Of a stretch of 64,000 nt of DNA, positions 8,786-17,746 are shown in pieces. How positions within the stretch are numbered: position 1 is the stretch's first letter; every line of letters begins with the position of its first letter. A program made the position numbers and the translations under genes. Below the pieces are notes generated by a model. That model searched no databases. It was not told the origin of the DNA and worked only from the letters and a program-made list of their open reading frames with translations. This DNA comes from Paenibacillus sp. P25 (lineage in GTDB: Bacteria; Bacillota; Bacilli; Paenibacillales; NBRC-103111), in contig CP085629.1 in NCBI GenBank assembly GCA_024704175.1, positions 6,076,001 through 6,140,000 of the forward strand, read 5' to 3'.

Positions 8786-9736
8786 TTGTCCAGCGACATG
8801 TCCTATACAACGGAAGAAATCGCCAAACTACTGAAAATATCCAAGCTCACCGTCTACGACCTGATCAAAAAAGGCGAGTGCCCTCCTACCGGGTCGGCAA
8901 GCAAATGCGGGTCGACGCCTCGGACCTCGAGGCCTATAAGCTGCGCGCACGAACCGTAACCGCTTCGGAGCGCCCCGCCGAGACCGCACCGCCCGTCTAT
9001 TCCCAGCCGGCACCCTCCGTCCAGCTGCACCGCCCGATCGTCATTACCGGGCATGACATCGGTCTGGACATTCTGGCCAAGCACATGGAGAAGCACATTC
9101 CCGGCATCCGCCCCCTGCGTTCTTTTGTAGGGAGTCTGGACAGTCTGATTTCCATGTACAAGAGCGAAGCCGACATTGTAAGCACCCACTTGTGGGACGG
9201 GGACACCGGCGAATACAACCTGCCTTATATTCGAAAAATCCTTGTCGGCTCTTCCCTACCTGGTCGTTCATCTCCTTTCCCGGCAAGCCGGCCTCTATGT
9301 GAAGCAAGGGAACCCGCTCGGGCTTCAGGGTTGGTCCGACCTCAAGCGGCCGGGCCTGCGATTCGTGAACCGGGAGAAGGGCTCCGGAGCCCGCGTCCTG
9401 CTGGACGAGCAGCTGCGCCTCCATGGGATCAAGCCGGGCCAGCTCCACGGTTATGACAACGTCCAGACCAACCATCTGGGTGTGGCCTCCAAGGTGGCTT
9501 CAGGCGAAGCCGACGTGGGCGTAGGCATCGAGAAAGCCGCTTCGCTCGTCGGACAAATCGAATTTATCCCGCTGATCCGGGAAAGCTATGATCTCGTCAT
9601 GCTGAAGACGCCGGAGAACCTCCCTTGGATTCATTCCCTGCTGCAAATTGTACGTTCCGATGCTTTCCGGCAGGAGCCGCAGGTGATCTCCGGCTACGAC
9701 CTGTCCCGTACAGGAGAAATTTTGCTGGAGACTTAA
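8786..9736 (+). CDS. One-component regulator: excisionase-type HTH plus periplasmic-binding-like domain, frameshifted twice
   Basis: About 316 residues, like Bacillus YvgK beside yvgLM. The N-terminal 60 residues form a MerR/excisionase-type helix-turn-helix (TEEIAKLLKISKLTVYDLIKKGE, then YRVGKQMRVDASDLEAY). The rest is a PBP-like domain related to molybdate-binding proteins (VITGHDIGLDILAKHM, VNREKGSGARVLLDE, SGEADVGVGIEKAA). Frame breaks: one base missing near 8876 (GAG-TGCC, expected GAG-CTG-CCC) and one extra near 9245. GGGAGG lies 8 nt before the TTG at 8786; the in-frame ATG at 8798 is too far. Divergent from modAB, so probably a molybdate-responsive regulator of that operon. Confidence 0.83.
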
Positions 9737-9748
9737 ATCTATTTAATT

Positions 9749-9790
9749 ATAATTAGTTATAAATAACTATAAATGATTATAAAAGTTATA
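9749..9790. promoter_or_regulatory. Second AGTTATA operator-like cluster
   Basis: AGTTAT-AA-ATAACT at 9755-9768 is an exact inverted repeat, flanked by further TTATAA units. It resembles the site upstream of modA but lies just after the regulator gene, with no start codon following for several hundred bases on the plus strand. Confidence 0.4.
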
Positions 9791-9839
9791 AGCGCTGAGC
9801 AGGTTCGTTCAACCCATCTTTTCAAATTCCCCATACCAG

Positions 9840-9887
9840 GATAAACGGCTACGCCGTCCTTGTCTTACAAGGACCAGCGGGTTTATC
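9840..9887. repeat. Nested hairpin after the regulator gene
   Basis: Outer arms GATAAAC/GTTTATC and inner arms GTCCTTG/CAAGGAC with asymmetric loops and no T run. Function unknown; too short to assign to the larger elements described elsewhere in this window. Confidence 0.4.
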
Positions 9888-9942
9888 AAGTTTGATGCGA
9901 AGCAATAAGTCATGGAAAACTTATACTTTCTTAATCAAATGA

Positions 9943-9974
9943 AAAACCCAGCCCTTTGGTCAGGACTGGGTTTT
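9943..9974. terminator. Bidirectional terminator
   Basis: AAAACCCAG/CTGGGTTTT perfect 9-bp stem between the regulator (+) and the cstR-like gene (-). Confidence 0.8.
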
Positions 9975-10006
9975 ACGGGTTCCATCGTTACCTCATTTTC
10001 TTTCCC

Positions 10007-10268
10007 TTAGCGGCTTTTTACCAATAAATCAACCGCCTGCCGAACGACTTTGCTGCTGTCTCGGCCGGCTTCTTTTTCTTCCAGGATGCATTGCTCCAAA
10101 TTCACGGCAACGATGTAGGCAATCGCTTTATCCGCTGCGCTTCTTACCGCTGACAATTGGCTGACCACATCCTTGCAGGGCTCGCTCTTCCTCCATCATC
10201 TTTAGTACGCCGCGAATTTGTCCTTCTACCCGCTTTAATCTCTTTTTCATATCATCATCGTACTGCAT
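10007..10268 (-). CDS. cstR: CstR-type persulfide-sensing repressor (CsoR family), frameshifted
   Basis: Reconstructed as 86 residues, the normal CsoR-family length. Cys31 (ERACKDVV) and Cys60 (AVNLEQC) are both present, and the residue four before Cys60 is Asn rather than the copper-ligand His of CsoR, as expected for the persulfide sensor CstR. The N-terminus KKRLKRVEGQIRGVLKM is typical. The frame is broken by one extra C in CCC near 10178. Start ATG at 10268; an operator at 10289-10304 lies directly upstream. The neighbours encode rhodanese, DsrE-like and TusA domains, which supports the persulfide assignment over a copper sensor. Confidence 0.85.
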
Positions 10269-10288
10269 AATTGACCTCACTTTCAGCT

Positions 10289-10304
10289 ATACCGGTATAG
10301 GTAT
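10289..10304. promoter_or_regulatory. CstR operator candidate 1
   Basis: ATACCG-GTAT-AGGTAT, the 6-4-6 layout of the two sites at 12682 and 12778 with one inner mismatch on each side. It lies 21 bp before the cstR start: autoregulation. Confidence 0.6.
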
Positions 10305-10350
10305 ATTATGGCCGAAGCGCTACATAAAAACAATGTACTGAAGGGTGCCT

Positions 10351-10834
10351 TTAAATAAACAAATTCACTTTGGCATCGGCGGCTTCTCCCAAATAAGCGG
10401 CAACCCCTGCATACTCAATGCCGTCCAGCGGCTCTTCTTTTTGCAGTCCGAGAAGGTCCATGGTCATTGTGCAGGCGATTAGTGTGACCCCCTGTTCCTC
10501 AGCCAGCTCGATCAATTGCGGTAAGGTCGGGGCATTATGCTTTTTCATGACATGCTTAATCATCTTGGGACCGAGCCCGCCGAAATTCATTTTGGATAAC
10601 CCCAGTTTCTCTGCGCCGCGCGGCATCATTCGGGCAAACATGGATTCGAGCCAGCCTTTCTTCACAGGGGGCGATTGGTTCTTGCGCAGAGCGTTCAGTC
10701 CCCAAAAGGTAAAGAAAATCGTGACCTCATGGTCATATCGCAGCGGCTCCGTTAGCTATAATAAAAGCGGCAATGGCTTTGTCCAATTCCCCGCTAAACA
10801 GGACAATCGTCGTTTTTTCTTTATGTTCTGTCAT
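10351..10834 (-). CDS. DsrE/DsrF-like sulfur carrier (peroxiredoxin-family), frameshifted
   Basis: About 160 residues of the DsrE/F-like superfamily. N-terminal strand TTIVLFSGELDKAIAAFIIA, then FFTFWGLNALRK and, after the linker, FGGLGPKMIK and LIACTMTMDLLG with the conserved Cys that can carry a persulfide. One extra base near 10740 breaks the frame between GAAA and HEVTIFF. Start ATG at 10834 follows AAGGG; two upstream in-frame codons are possible. Such proteins relay sulfane sulfur between rhodaneses and TusA-type carriers, matching the neighbours. Probably the last gene of the operon starting at 12607. Confidence 0.83.
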
Positions 10835-10861
10835 GAATGTCATCCCTTCATTAGACCCGCT

Positions 10862-11997
10862 TTAATGATGGTGAACCGCACAGCGATTCGGACCGACCTC
10901 GAGCTCCACGGCGCGTTCAGGCTGCACCTGCAATTCACCGCGGTTGATCGCTACGATTTCTTCAAAATTCGGCGGCTTCTCTGCCAAAGCCGCACCTGCA
11001 ACCTGCTCGGTAAATGCTTCCCGGTCGGTATTCCGCATAATCGTATTGCTTTTTCTAATTTCCCCAGCGCGGCCCCCTACCACCCCGTTCTCGTTCATTT
11101 CCTGAATGTCTGCATAATGCGCTGGCAGGACCAGTACATCATCCGACAAGGGATTTAATTTATTAAAAACCGTCTCGTACAAATCCTGCGCCCATTCTTT
11201 CGCTTTACCGCCCAGATCGGGCCGGCCCAAGCCGCCGACAAATAGGGTATCGCCCGACAGCAAGAACCGGTTATTTAGCAGGAACGACGTGGAGCCCGGC
11301 GTATGACCCGGAGTAGGCAGTGCGAGCACTTCCACCTCGGCCCGGCCGAACCGGATGAACCGGTGATTCTCCAGCGGCTCGTATGTCATACCGGTTCCTT
11401 GTAATTCCCCCGAGGAGATATAGTAAGGCGCTCCTGTCCGCTGCGCTAGCGCGGGTCCGCCGGAAATATGATCGGCATGCAGATGGGAATCCACAATATA
11501 CTGGATGTCGAATTGGTATTGCTCCGCCAGCCCGGTATAGAACTCAACCTGATGATTGGGGTCGATGATCATGCCTTTTCCATCCGTAATAATGGCGTAG
11601 GACAGGCGGCCCTTTGACAATCGATTGATTTGGATCAGCTTCATTGTTTCGTCGGAGGCTATTACTGTCGGATGATAAAATTGACTCCACGCCAGCATTC
11701 CGCCTTCTAAGACGGAGGGCAGGAAGCCCTTGTCCGCTAACGTTTCGGCAACGAATTGCGCCGATCCGCCTTTGGCGCATACCACTACGATCTCTTCGTC
11801 CTCAGGAAGACTTTCCAAAACCCGATCATCTTCCTCTAGGAACTGAAAGTAGGGAATGTTCATCGTGCGTACCTTCTTCCCTTCGATCCTCCAACTGTTG
11901 AAATCTTCGGGATTACGGACATCCAGAATCAGAACGCCGCGCCGGAATGCATCCGTTCATGCAATTGTTCGGCTGTAATCAAGGGAACAGCAGACAT
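10862..11997 (-). CDS. Rhodanese-metallo-beta-lactamase fusion, persulfide dioxygenase-like, frameshifted
   Basis: About 378 residues. An N-terminal rhodanese domain (LILDVRNPEDFNSW, active loop VVVCAKGGSAQ with Cys) is followed by an MBL domain with the metal motif HLHADH, LPTPGHTPGS and FLLSGDTLFVGGLGR; the fold and motifs match ETHE1-type persulfide dioxygenases. Both domains occur in CstB, but there the MBL domain comes first; here the order is reversed. One base is missing near 11940. Start ATG at 11997 follows GGAGGGG. The C-terminus ends in His-His-His. It likely oxidises persulfides made from sulfide and passes sulfur to or from the TusA-rhodanese partner. Confidence 0.85.
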
Positions 11998-12028
11998 GAT
12001 TTTCCCCTCCATCCTTTATCGTTTTCCC

Positions 12029-12607
12029 TCAATGTTCACCGTGCTCTTGGGCATAAGTCCACTCCGACATGCCGGGTATGACATTCTTGATATGTTGAAA
12101 CCCTTGGTCCGACAGGATGCGGCAAGCCAGATCGCTGCGGACTCCGGTCCGGCATACCAAGTAATAGGCTTGGCCCGGGTCTAGTTCAGACATTCTTGCT
12201 TCAAGCTGCCCGAGCGGTATGGAGACGGCTCCCGGAATGTGCCCGAACGCATACTCGGCAGGCTCCCGTACATCGAGGATTCGGATTTCTTTGCCCGACG
12301 CAATTTCTTCATAGACCTCTTCATTCGATGCGATGTGCGGGTAATTCCGTTCCGCTTTCGTGTCGGTCGCTTCGGCCTTGCGGATAAAATGACGGAACAC
12401 TCCATTCTCTTCCTTTACCCCGATATACTCATGCCCTGCGCGGCCCGACCAGCTTCTCAGATCGGCGACCGAACCTTGATCCGTTGCGCGCACTTCCAAT
12501 ACTTCACCTGCGTCCATTTCATCCATTGTCTTTTTGGTTCGGACAACAGGCGGCGGGCAGGCGAGCCCCTCACATTCTAATAAACGGTCTGCTTGTAGTG
12601 TTGTCAT
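12029..12607 (-). CDS. TusA-rhodanese fusion (CstA-like)
   Basis: A 192-residue protein. Residues 1-75 form a TusA/SirA domain with the sulfur-carrying Cys in CEGLACPPPVV; residues 95-190 form a rhodanese domain with DVREPAEYAFGHIPGA and the active-site loop VCRTGVRS. It is one domain shorter than staphylococcal CstA, which also has a DsrE domain; that domain is encoded here as the separate gene at 10351. GGAGGT precedes the ATG at 12607. First gene of the operon; two operators lie 75-190 bp upstream. Confidence 0.88.
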   Translation of the reverse strand: MTTLQADRLLECEGLACPPPVVRTKKTMDEMDAGEVLEVRATDQGSVADLRSWSGRAGHEYIGVKEENGVFRHFIRKAEATDTKAERNYPHIASNEEVYEEIASGKEIRILDVREPAEYAFGHIPGAVSIPLGQLEARMSELDPGQAYYLVCRTGVRSDLACRILSDQGFQHIKNVIPGMSEWTYAQEHGEH

Positions 12608-12681
12608 CCATCTGACCTCCATTTTTAAAAGCATTTATTTGGATTAAGCTCCTGCTTTGTTCGTTAACAAACTACAGTTCA

Positions 12682-12697
12682 TACCCTACGGGGTATA
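12682..12697. promoter_or_regulatory. CstR operator candidate 2
   Basis: ATACCC-TACG-GGGTAT, a perfect 6-4-6 inverted repeat, 75 bp upstream of the TusA-rhodanese start. Confidence 0.7.
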
Positions 12698-12777
12698 TAT
12701 TCATGTAAAAAAAATGGCCGCGGCAGGCTAAGTGAGTTGAAGCTGGGATCCGACCCCTATCGGCATAATATATACCT

Positions 12778-12793
12778 ATACCCGTTAGGGTAT
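12778..12793. promoter_or_regulatory. CstR operator candidate 3
   Basis: ATACCC-GTTA-GGGTAT, a perfect 6-4-6 inverted repeat 96 bp from operator 2. It may also influence the divergent GMC gene at 12983. Confidence 0.68.
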
Positions 12794-12982
12794 GTTTATA
12801 CTATAATGAAATTTCCGATTTACGTCAACCCTTGGCCAAGCTGTAAACGCCGATCGAATCGTCCGTGCTTGTCACATGGAATCCGAAGTCATATCCCGCC
12901 CCTTTCTTTATAGGATAAGTAAGAGGAGGAGGTCAGCATCAGCGCCTCTTTCGAATTCATAAGCGGGGTGAGGAGTGGTACA

Positions 12983-14683
12983 TTGAAAATCTGGATACCC
13001 AGCAAGAACGAGACGCTCCGAACGATAGCCGGTAGGAACGACGTATCCGTGGAGGAGCTTCTTGCGCTCAACCCGGACATCGCTTATCCTGATGCGGAGA
13101 TCGCCGGGAGAGCGGTATATTTGCCTGACGGTACGGGAATGGCGGCAAGAAGCGAGGCAAGCTATGCAATGACCGGAGGACTGCCAACCTGTAAGGTGGC
13201 CCCAACGAAGCTCCTGAACCACTGGATTCCCCTCACCCCGCTGGAACGGATGGCAGAACAAGAATATGACGTACTGATCATCGGGACGGGAGCCGGCGGA
13301 GGAACCGTCCTGTGGCGATTGTGCCAGCAGTGGAGGCGAGAGAGGAAAAGAATCGGCATTATCGAACGGGGCGATTCGGTGATCCCCACGCATGCCCGGA
13401 ATTTATCGACGATGAATCAGGAACGGCTTACAGCCTACTTCAGCTATTTATCCCGGCCTCTGCCCGGCTCCGAACCGGAATACAAGGGAGCAAGGCGGCT
13501 CTTCGCCTTGGGAGGAAGAACCTTATTCTGGTATACCTTCTCTCCCAGGATGCATGCGTGGGACCTAGCCAAATGGCCGGTCTCCGTTCAGGAAATGGAA
13601 AGCTACTACGGCATTGCCGAGGAAGTCATGAACGTCGGCAGATCCTTTGCGGAAGGAGCCTCGTTTACGGAAATTTTACTGGAAAGACTCTGGTCGCGGG
13701 GCTACTCTCGGGCCGCTCCGGCGCCGATTGCAGCTGATATTCTGCCGCAATCCTTCGGACAAATCCACAGCGACGTGTTCGCGAGTTCCATATCCTTATT
13801 GGCCCGGGCACTCAACCAAAGACCCTATGATCTGGCCGTGAACGCACGGGCTCTTCAAATCCTGCAGGAGAACGGCAGGGTAACGGGGGTAAAGGTGGCC
13901 GCGGCGGATAAAACCGAATATATCCTAAAGGCTAAAACCGTGGTCGTATGCGCCAGCACCTTCGAAACGCCGCGGATGCTGCTGTACTCGGGCATTCAGA
14001 ACCGCGCGCTCGGTCATTACCTGACGACGCATTCCTTCGTTCAGGCGACGGGAACGATCAGTACCCTGGATTTTCCGGTCCCCTGGGGCCCTTTAAATAT
14101 CATGGTCCCGCAGACGCAGGAAAGGCCGTACTCCGTATTGTTAACCGGACCGGAAGCGTTCTACTGGTACCCGGTAACGCTGGAGCGGCCCATCTCCTCC
14201 GAAACAACGGTCAACTTCTACGGGTACGGTAAAATGGAACCCCGGTATGAAAACCGGATTAGCCTCAATTATGACAAAAGAGACGAGTACGGGGTACCGG
14301 AACTCCAAGTACACTTTTCTTTAAGCGACGTTGACTGGTCGGTTGTACGCCGGATGGCGGACGGAGTGAAGCGAATCGCCGCGGATGCCGGGATTCGTCT
14401 GGTTTCGAGAAACTCGCAGCCTCCGATTTGTTTGACCCCCTTCGGTGATTTGCACCACGATTCCGGTACATGCCGGATTGGAAGCGACCCTGCATCCTCC
14501 GCGGCTGACCCTTATGGGAACATCCATGGCGTACGCGGGCTTTATGCCGCGGACAACAGCGTACTGCCCTATATCGGTGCGGAGAACGTTACGTTGACCA
14601 CCATTGCGCAAGCCATCCGCACGGCGGATCATATTGTTCGGCAGCACGGGGCGGCCGTAGCTGCAAGAGAGGCAAATGAATAA
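12983..14683 (+). CDS. LysM-GMC family oxidoreductase 1
   Basis: About 566 residues. Residues 1-45 resemble a LysM module (ETLRTIAGRNDVSVEELLALN, then a NP-x-I-x-x-P loop and GRAVYLP). Residues 85-560 are a GMC flavoprotein: FAD-binding GTGAGGG at about 100, YEVE-like FALGGRTLFW and the C-terminal HHDSGTCRIG followed by AADNSVLPYIGAENVTLTTIAQA, which holds the catalytic base region. GMC enzymes oxidise alcohols, sugars or similar compounds. No signal peptide is seen. GAGGAG lies 7 nt before the TTG at 12983; an in-frame GTG at 12968 overlaps that site. The fusion with LysM, a peptidoglycan-binding module, and the position before the germinant-receptor operon suggest a spore-envelope role; a paralogue lies on the other side. 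Confidence 0.83.
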   Translation: MKIWIPSKNETLRTIAGRNDVSVEELLALNPDIAYPDAEIAGRAVYLPDGTGMAARSEASYAMTGGLPTCKVAPTKLLNHWIPLTPLERMAEQEYDVLIIGTGAGGGTVLWRLCQQWRRERKRIGIIERGDSVIPTHARNLSTMNQERLTAYFSYLSRPLPGSEPEYKGARRLFALGGRTLFWYTFSPRMHAWDLAKWPVSVQEMESYYGIAEEVMNVGRSFAEGASFTEILLERLWSRGYSRAAPAPIAADILPQSFGQIHSDVFASSISLLARALNQRPYDLAVNARALQILQENGRVTGVKVAAADKTEYILKAKTVVVCASTFETPRMLLYSGIQNRALGHYLTTHSFVQATGTISTLDFPVPWGPLNIMVPQTQERPYSVLLTGPEAFYWYPVTLERPISSETTVNFYGYGKMEPRYENRISLNYDKRDEYGVPELQVHFSLSDVDWSVVRRMADGVKRIAADAGIRLVSRNSQPPICLTPFGDLHHDSGTCRIGSDPASSAADPYGNIHGVRGLYAADNSVLPYIGAENVTLTTIAQAIRTADHIVRQHGAAVAAREANE

Positions 14684-14707
14684 TTTGCCGGATTTGTTGG
14701 AATGTTA
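14677..14707 (+). promoter_or_regulatory. SigG-type promoter candidate for the ger operon
   Basis: TGAATA at 14677-14682, an 18-nt spacer and AATGTTA at 14701-14707. This agrees with the forespore sigma-G pattern (TGAATA / CATNNTA) at all but one position, and fits a receptor operon expressed in the forespore. Confidence 0.5.
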
Positions 14708-14762
14708 TGGATGATACAACCCGTGTCCCGTGATCTCACTTCCAGAGCTTGAGGGGAATGCA

Positions 14763-16263
14763 ATGAACAAGCAGGCCGAATCCCGGCAGGATCCCATATC
14801 TGCCGTACTTGCGGATAATTTACAGCGAATAGAAGAAATCTTCACGGACTGCAGCGATCTCACGGTCCTTCATTGGAATTACGGGCCCGATTTGGCTTTC
14901 TCCGCGTTCTCCGTGTATTATGACACCCTGGTTCAGAAGAAGGAGTGCAACTATTTCAAAGAAACCCTGCAGGATCTCGTTTCCAAGCAGGTAGGCCAGG
15001 GAACCTCGGTCTTACCGGAGGCCTTGTTCTCGTTCTTTGAAAGAGACGGCGCTTCCGCTCATTCGGCGCCGGTATTGAAACGGTTCGACCAGGCCGTTAA
15101 AGACGTGACCGACGGCCATATCGTGATCTTCTTCGACATGTGGGATAAGGCCTTGAGCTATAAGGCCATAGGCATCGAGAAGAGGCAGGTCAGCGAACCG
15201 ACCACCGAACCGGTTGTTCAAGGCCCGAAGGAAAGCACCATCGAAGAGCTGTCCAAAAACATCGGGATGCTGCGCTTGCGGCTCAAATCCACGAATTTTA
15301 AAATCGTAACGTTCTCCATCAAAGGGGAGACCCGAACTGATGTGGCTTACGGTTATTTGGAAGGCGCCGTGAATCCCAATGTTTTGGAGGAATTCGAAAA
15401 AAGAATCGGCCAAGTGAAGAGCGGTGAAATCCTGGAAACCTCATTTATTGAAGAACTGCTTGAGGATTCCAATTTCAATCCCTTTCCCCAGTGCCGTTAT
15501 ACCGAGCGTCCGGATGTTGCTGTTGCGGAATTACTCAACGGAAAAATTATCGTCATGGTGGACGGGACCGGAACGATTCTGATTTGTCCCGCTACTTTCA
15601 CGGAACTGCTGCAATCGAGTGAAGATTATTACCAGCGCACCCTGATCGCAAGTCTGATACGTCTGATGCGGTTTATCGCTTTCTTTATCGCGTTGCTTGC
15701 TGCCCAGCATCTACATCGCCTTAAGCACCTTTCATACTGAGCTGATTCCTACCGTTCTCCTTTTGGCCGTCCTGAATTCCCGCGAGGGTATTCCTTTCCC
15801 GGCTATCATAGAGGCTTTGATCATGGAATTTTCCTTCGAGCTGCTTCGGGAGGCCGGCGTTCGTTTGCCGCGTCCGGTCGGCTCAGCGGTAAGTATCGTC
15901 GGTGCGCTGGTCATCGGGGAGGCGTCCATCAATGCCGGGATCGCCTCTCCCATATTGGTTATTATCGTTGCGTTAACGGGGATCGCTTCCTTTTCCCTGC
16001 CGCAATTTAACTTTGCAACCGCCCTGCGCATCCTGAGATTTCCCATCATGATCTTCGCAGGTTTTCTAGGCGGCTTCGGCTTGATGATAGCCTTGCTGCT
16101 CCTTTGGCTGCACCTGTCCCATATGCGCCCTCTGGGGCAGCCTTATTTGGCCCCGCTGGCCCCGTTCAAACTAAGCCAGCTTCGGGATGTCCTGATTCGG
16201 GCGCCGCTTCAGACCCTGCTTCGGGCGCCTCGCCAACTGCATCTTAAGAAACCAAAGCCTTAG
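14763..16263 (+). CDS. Germinant receptor A subunit (GerAA family), frameshifted
   Basis: About 500 residues, the usual GerAA length. A soluble N-terminal half (LQRIEEIFTDCSDLTV; later TERPDVAVAELLNGKIIVMVDGT) is followed by a membrane half with HTELIPT, NSREGIPFPAIIEALIMEFSFELLREAGVRLPRPVG, VGALVIGEASINAGIASP and two further helices. It sits in the inner spore membrane and forms the ion-channel part of the receptor. The break near 15690 is GCTTGCTG, expected GCTGCTG. Start ATG at 14763 follows GAGGGG. First gene of the A-C-D-B operon; the germinant cannot be told from sequence. Confidence 0.9.
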
Positions 16264-16308
16264 CCTGCTGCTACCCGTCGGTTTTGAACCAAGGAGGGAA
16301 GACAGATC

Positions 16309-17442
16309 ATGAACTGGATGGGCAAAGCGGCCGCCGGCTTCTCTCTGCTCTTTCTGCTGACCGGATGCTGGGACCAGGCCGAGCTTCCGGAGAAAGGATT
16401 TGTCATGGGCCTGGCCATCGATCAGGTCGCCGGCGGAAGGTACCTGCTGACAACGCAAATATTCAAACCGACCCAGGTGGTGGGCGGTAAAGGAAATGAG
16501 AAGTCCTATATCAACATTATGGCGGAGGATGCGTCAATCGCCAAAGCAATTCGCGACATCCCCGGCCATCTGGGAAGAAAGCTGCAGTGGAGCCATATGC
16601 GGATCATCATTATGGGTGAGGAACTGGCCCGGAAACAGGGGCTTGCGGATGTGCTGGATTTCTTTTATAGAGATCATGAGCCCCGAATCATCTCCCCTGT
16701 CATGATCACTCAAGGAAGAGCCTCGGACTATTTGAGGCTGAAACCGCTCATCGAGAATACGATCAGCCAGCGGCTCTATGAGGGCCAGCGGCAGTCGGAG
16801 GCCAGCAATGCCAAGACGCTGGATATGAATCTGCTTCTCTTGGGAAGGCAAACCCGGAGCGAGGTCGGTAGCGGCCTGATCCCTTACGTATTCACAAGCC
16901 AGATCGATCATATGACGGTCATGAATATTGAAGGGGCCGCACTGCTGAAAAAGGGGAAAATGGTCAGCCTCTTGGACGGGGAGAGAATGGAAGGTTTTCA
17001 AATGCTGATGAACAGATACAAGAGCGGAATGATAAGGGTCCCCTGCGAAAGGAATGCCGGCGGCAATAAGGTGGAAACCGTGGAACTGTTATCTCTGCAC
17101 AGCGACATGACGCCTGATTTGCGGCGGCGCCCGCCGGTGTTCCGTTATAAAATACGCATCCCCATCGCCGTGTCTGAAATCTCCTGCTCGGGCGATATCA
17201 CCACCACGGATAAGGAGACCGCTTTTACAGAGAGGGTCGAACAAGCGATAAAGCATCAGCTTGAATCCACGACAGGCTATTTAAAGAAAATCAAGTTCGA
17301 TGCGATGGGGCTCGGCAATGCGGTTTATCGTAAAAATCCCCGCTTGTGGAAGCAGTGGAAGCCGGAATGGGAGGACATCTTCGCCGCCTCCAAGTTTGAG
17401 TTCGAGGTGGAAGTAACCCTGGTCAGCGCGGAACGAACGTAG
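16309..17442 (+). CDS. Germinant receptor C subunit, Ger(x)C lipoprotein
   Basis: A 377-residue lipoprotein with the lipobox LLTGC (Cys20) followed by WDQAELPEKGFVMGLAID, the Ger(x)C hallmark, and a C-terminal domain with KFDAMGLGNAVYRKNPRLWK. It faces the outside of the inner spore membrane. AAGGAGG lies 8-9 nt before the ATG. Intact, unlike its two receptor partners. Confidence 0.93.
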   Translation: MNWMGKAAAGFSLLFLLTGCWDQAELPEKGFVMGLAIDQVAGGRYLLTTQIFKPTQVVGGKGNEKSYINIMAEDASIAKAIRDIPGHLGRKLQWSHMRIIIMGEELARKQGLADVLDFFYRDHEPRIISPVMITQGRASDYLRLKPLIENTISQRLYEGQRQSEASNAKTLDMNLLLLGRQTRSEVGSGLIPYVFTSQIDHMTVMNIEGAALLKKGKMVSLLDGERMEGFQMLMNRYKSGMIRVPCERNAGGNKVETVELLSLHSDMTPDLRRRPPVFRYKIRIPIAVSEISCSGDITTTDKETAFTERVEQAIKHQLESTTGYLKKIKFDAMGLGNAVYRKNPRLWKQWKPEWEDIFAASKFEFEVEVTLVSAERT

Positions 17443-17474
17443 ATAAAACGGTATTTCGAAAGAAGTGAGCCCAG

Positions 17475-17717
17475 GTGGGAGCCAAAATCACAATCCTCAT
17501 CATCCTTTACACAGCCATGGTAAGCTATGACTTTCGCGAACTGCTTAAGCAGCGCCGGAGCGATAGGATCGTGTATCTTTCAATTGTGGTGTTCACGGTT
17601 TACCTAAGCCTGATCTTTGCATTCGATTTGAGGTGGCCGTTTATCTATGACCTGACTGACATCATCTTTGGTGGTCCGGCTCACCGTATCGTTGATTATT
17701 TGAAAGCTCCGCAGTAA
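17475..17717 (+). CDS. Small two-helix membrane protein, receptor D-subunit-like
   Basis: An 80-residue protein with two hydrophobic stretches (ITILIILYTAMVSYDF and VYLSIVVFTVYLSLIFAF) separated by a charged LLKQRRSDR loop. Its size, topology and position within a ger operon match the D subunits that modulate receptor function in Bacillus. GTG start, with a weak GTGAGCCC before it. Assignment rests on context and topology, as the sequence itself is not distinctive. Confidence 0.72.
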   Translation: MGAKITILIILYTAMVSYDFRELLKQRRSDRIVYLSIVVFTVYLSLIFAFDLRWPFIYDLTDIIFGGPAHRIVDYLKAPQ

Positions 17718-17746
17718 GAGTAACGGAACTTAAAGGGGTGCGTAAA

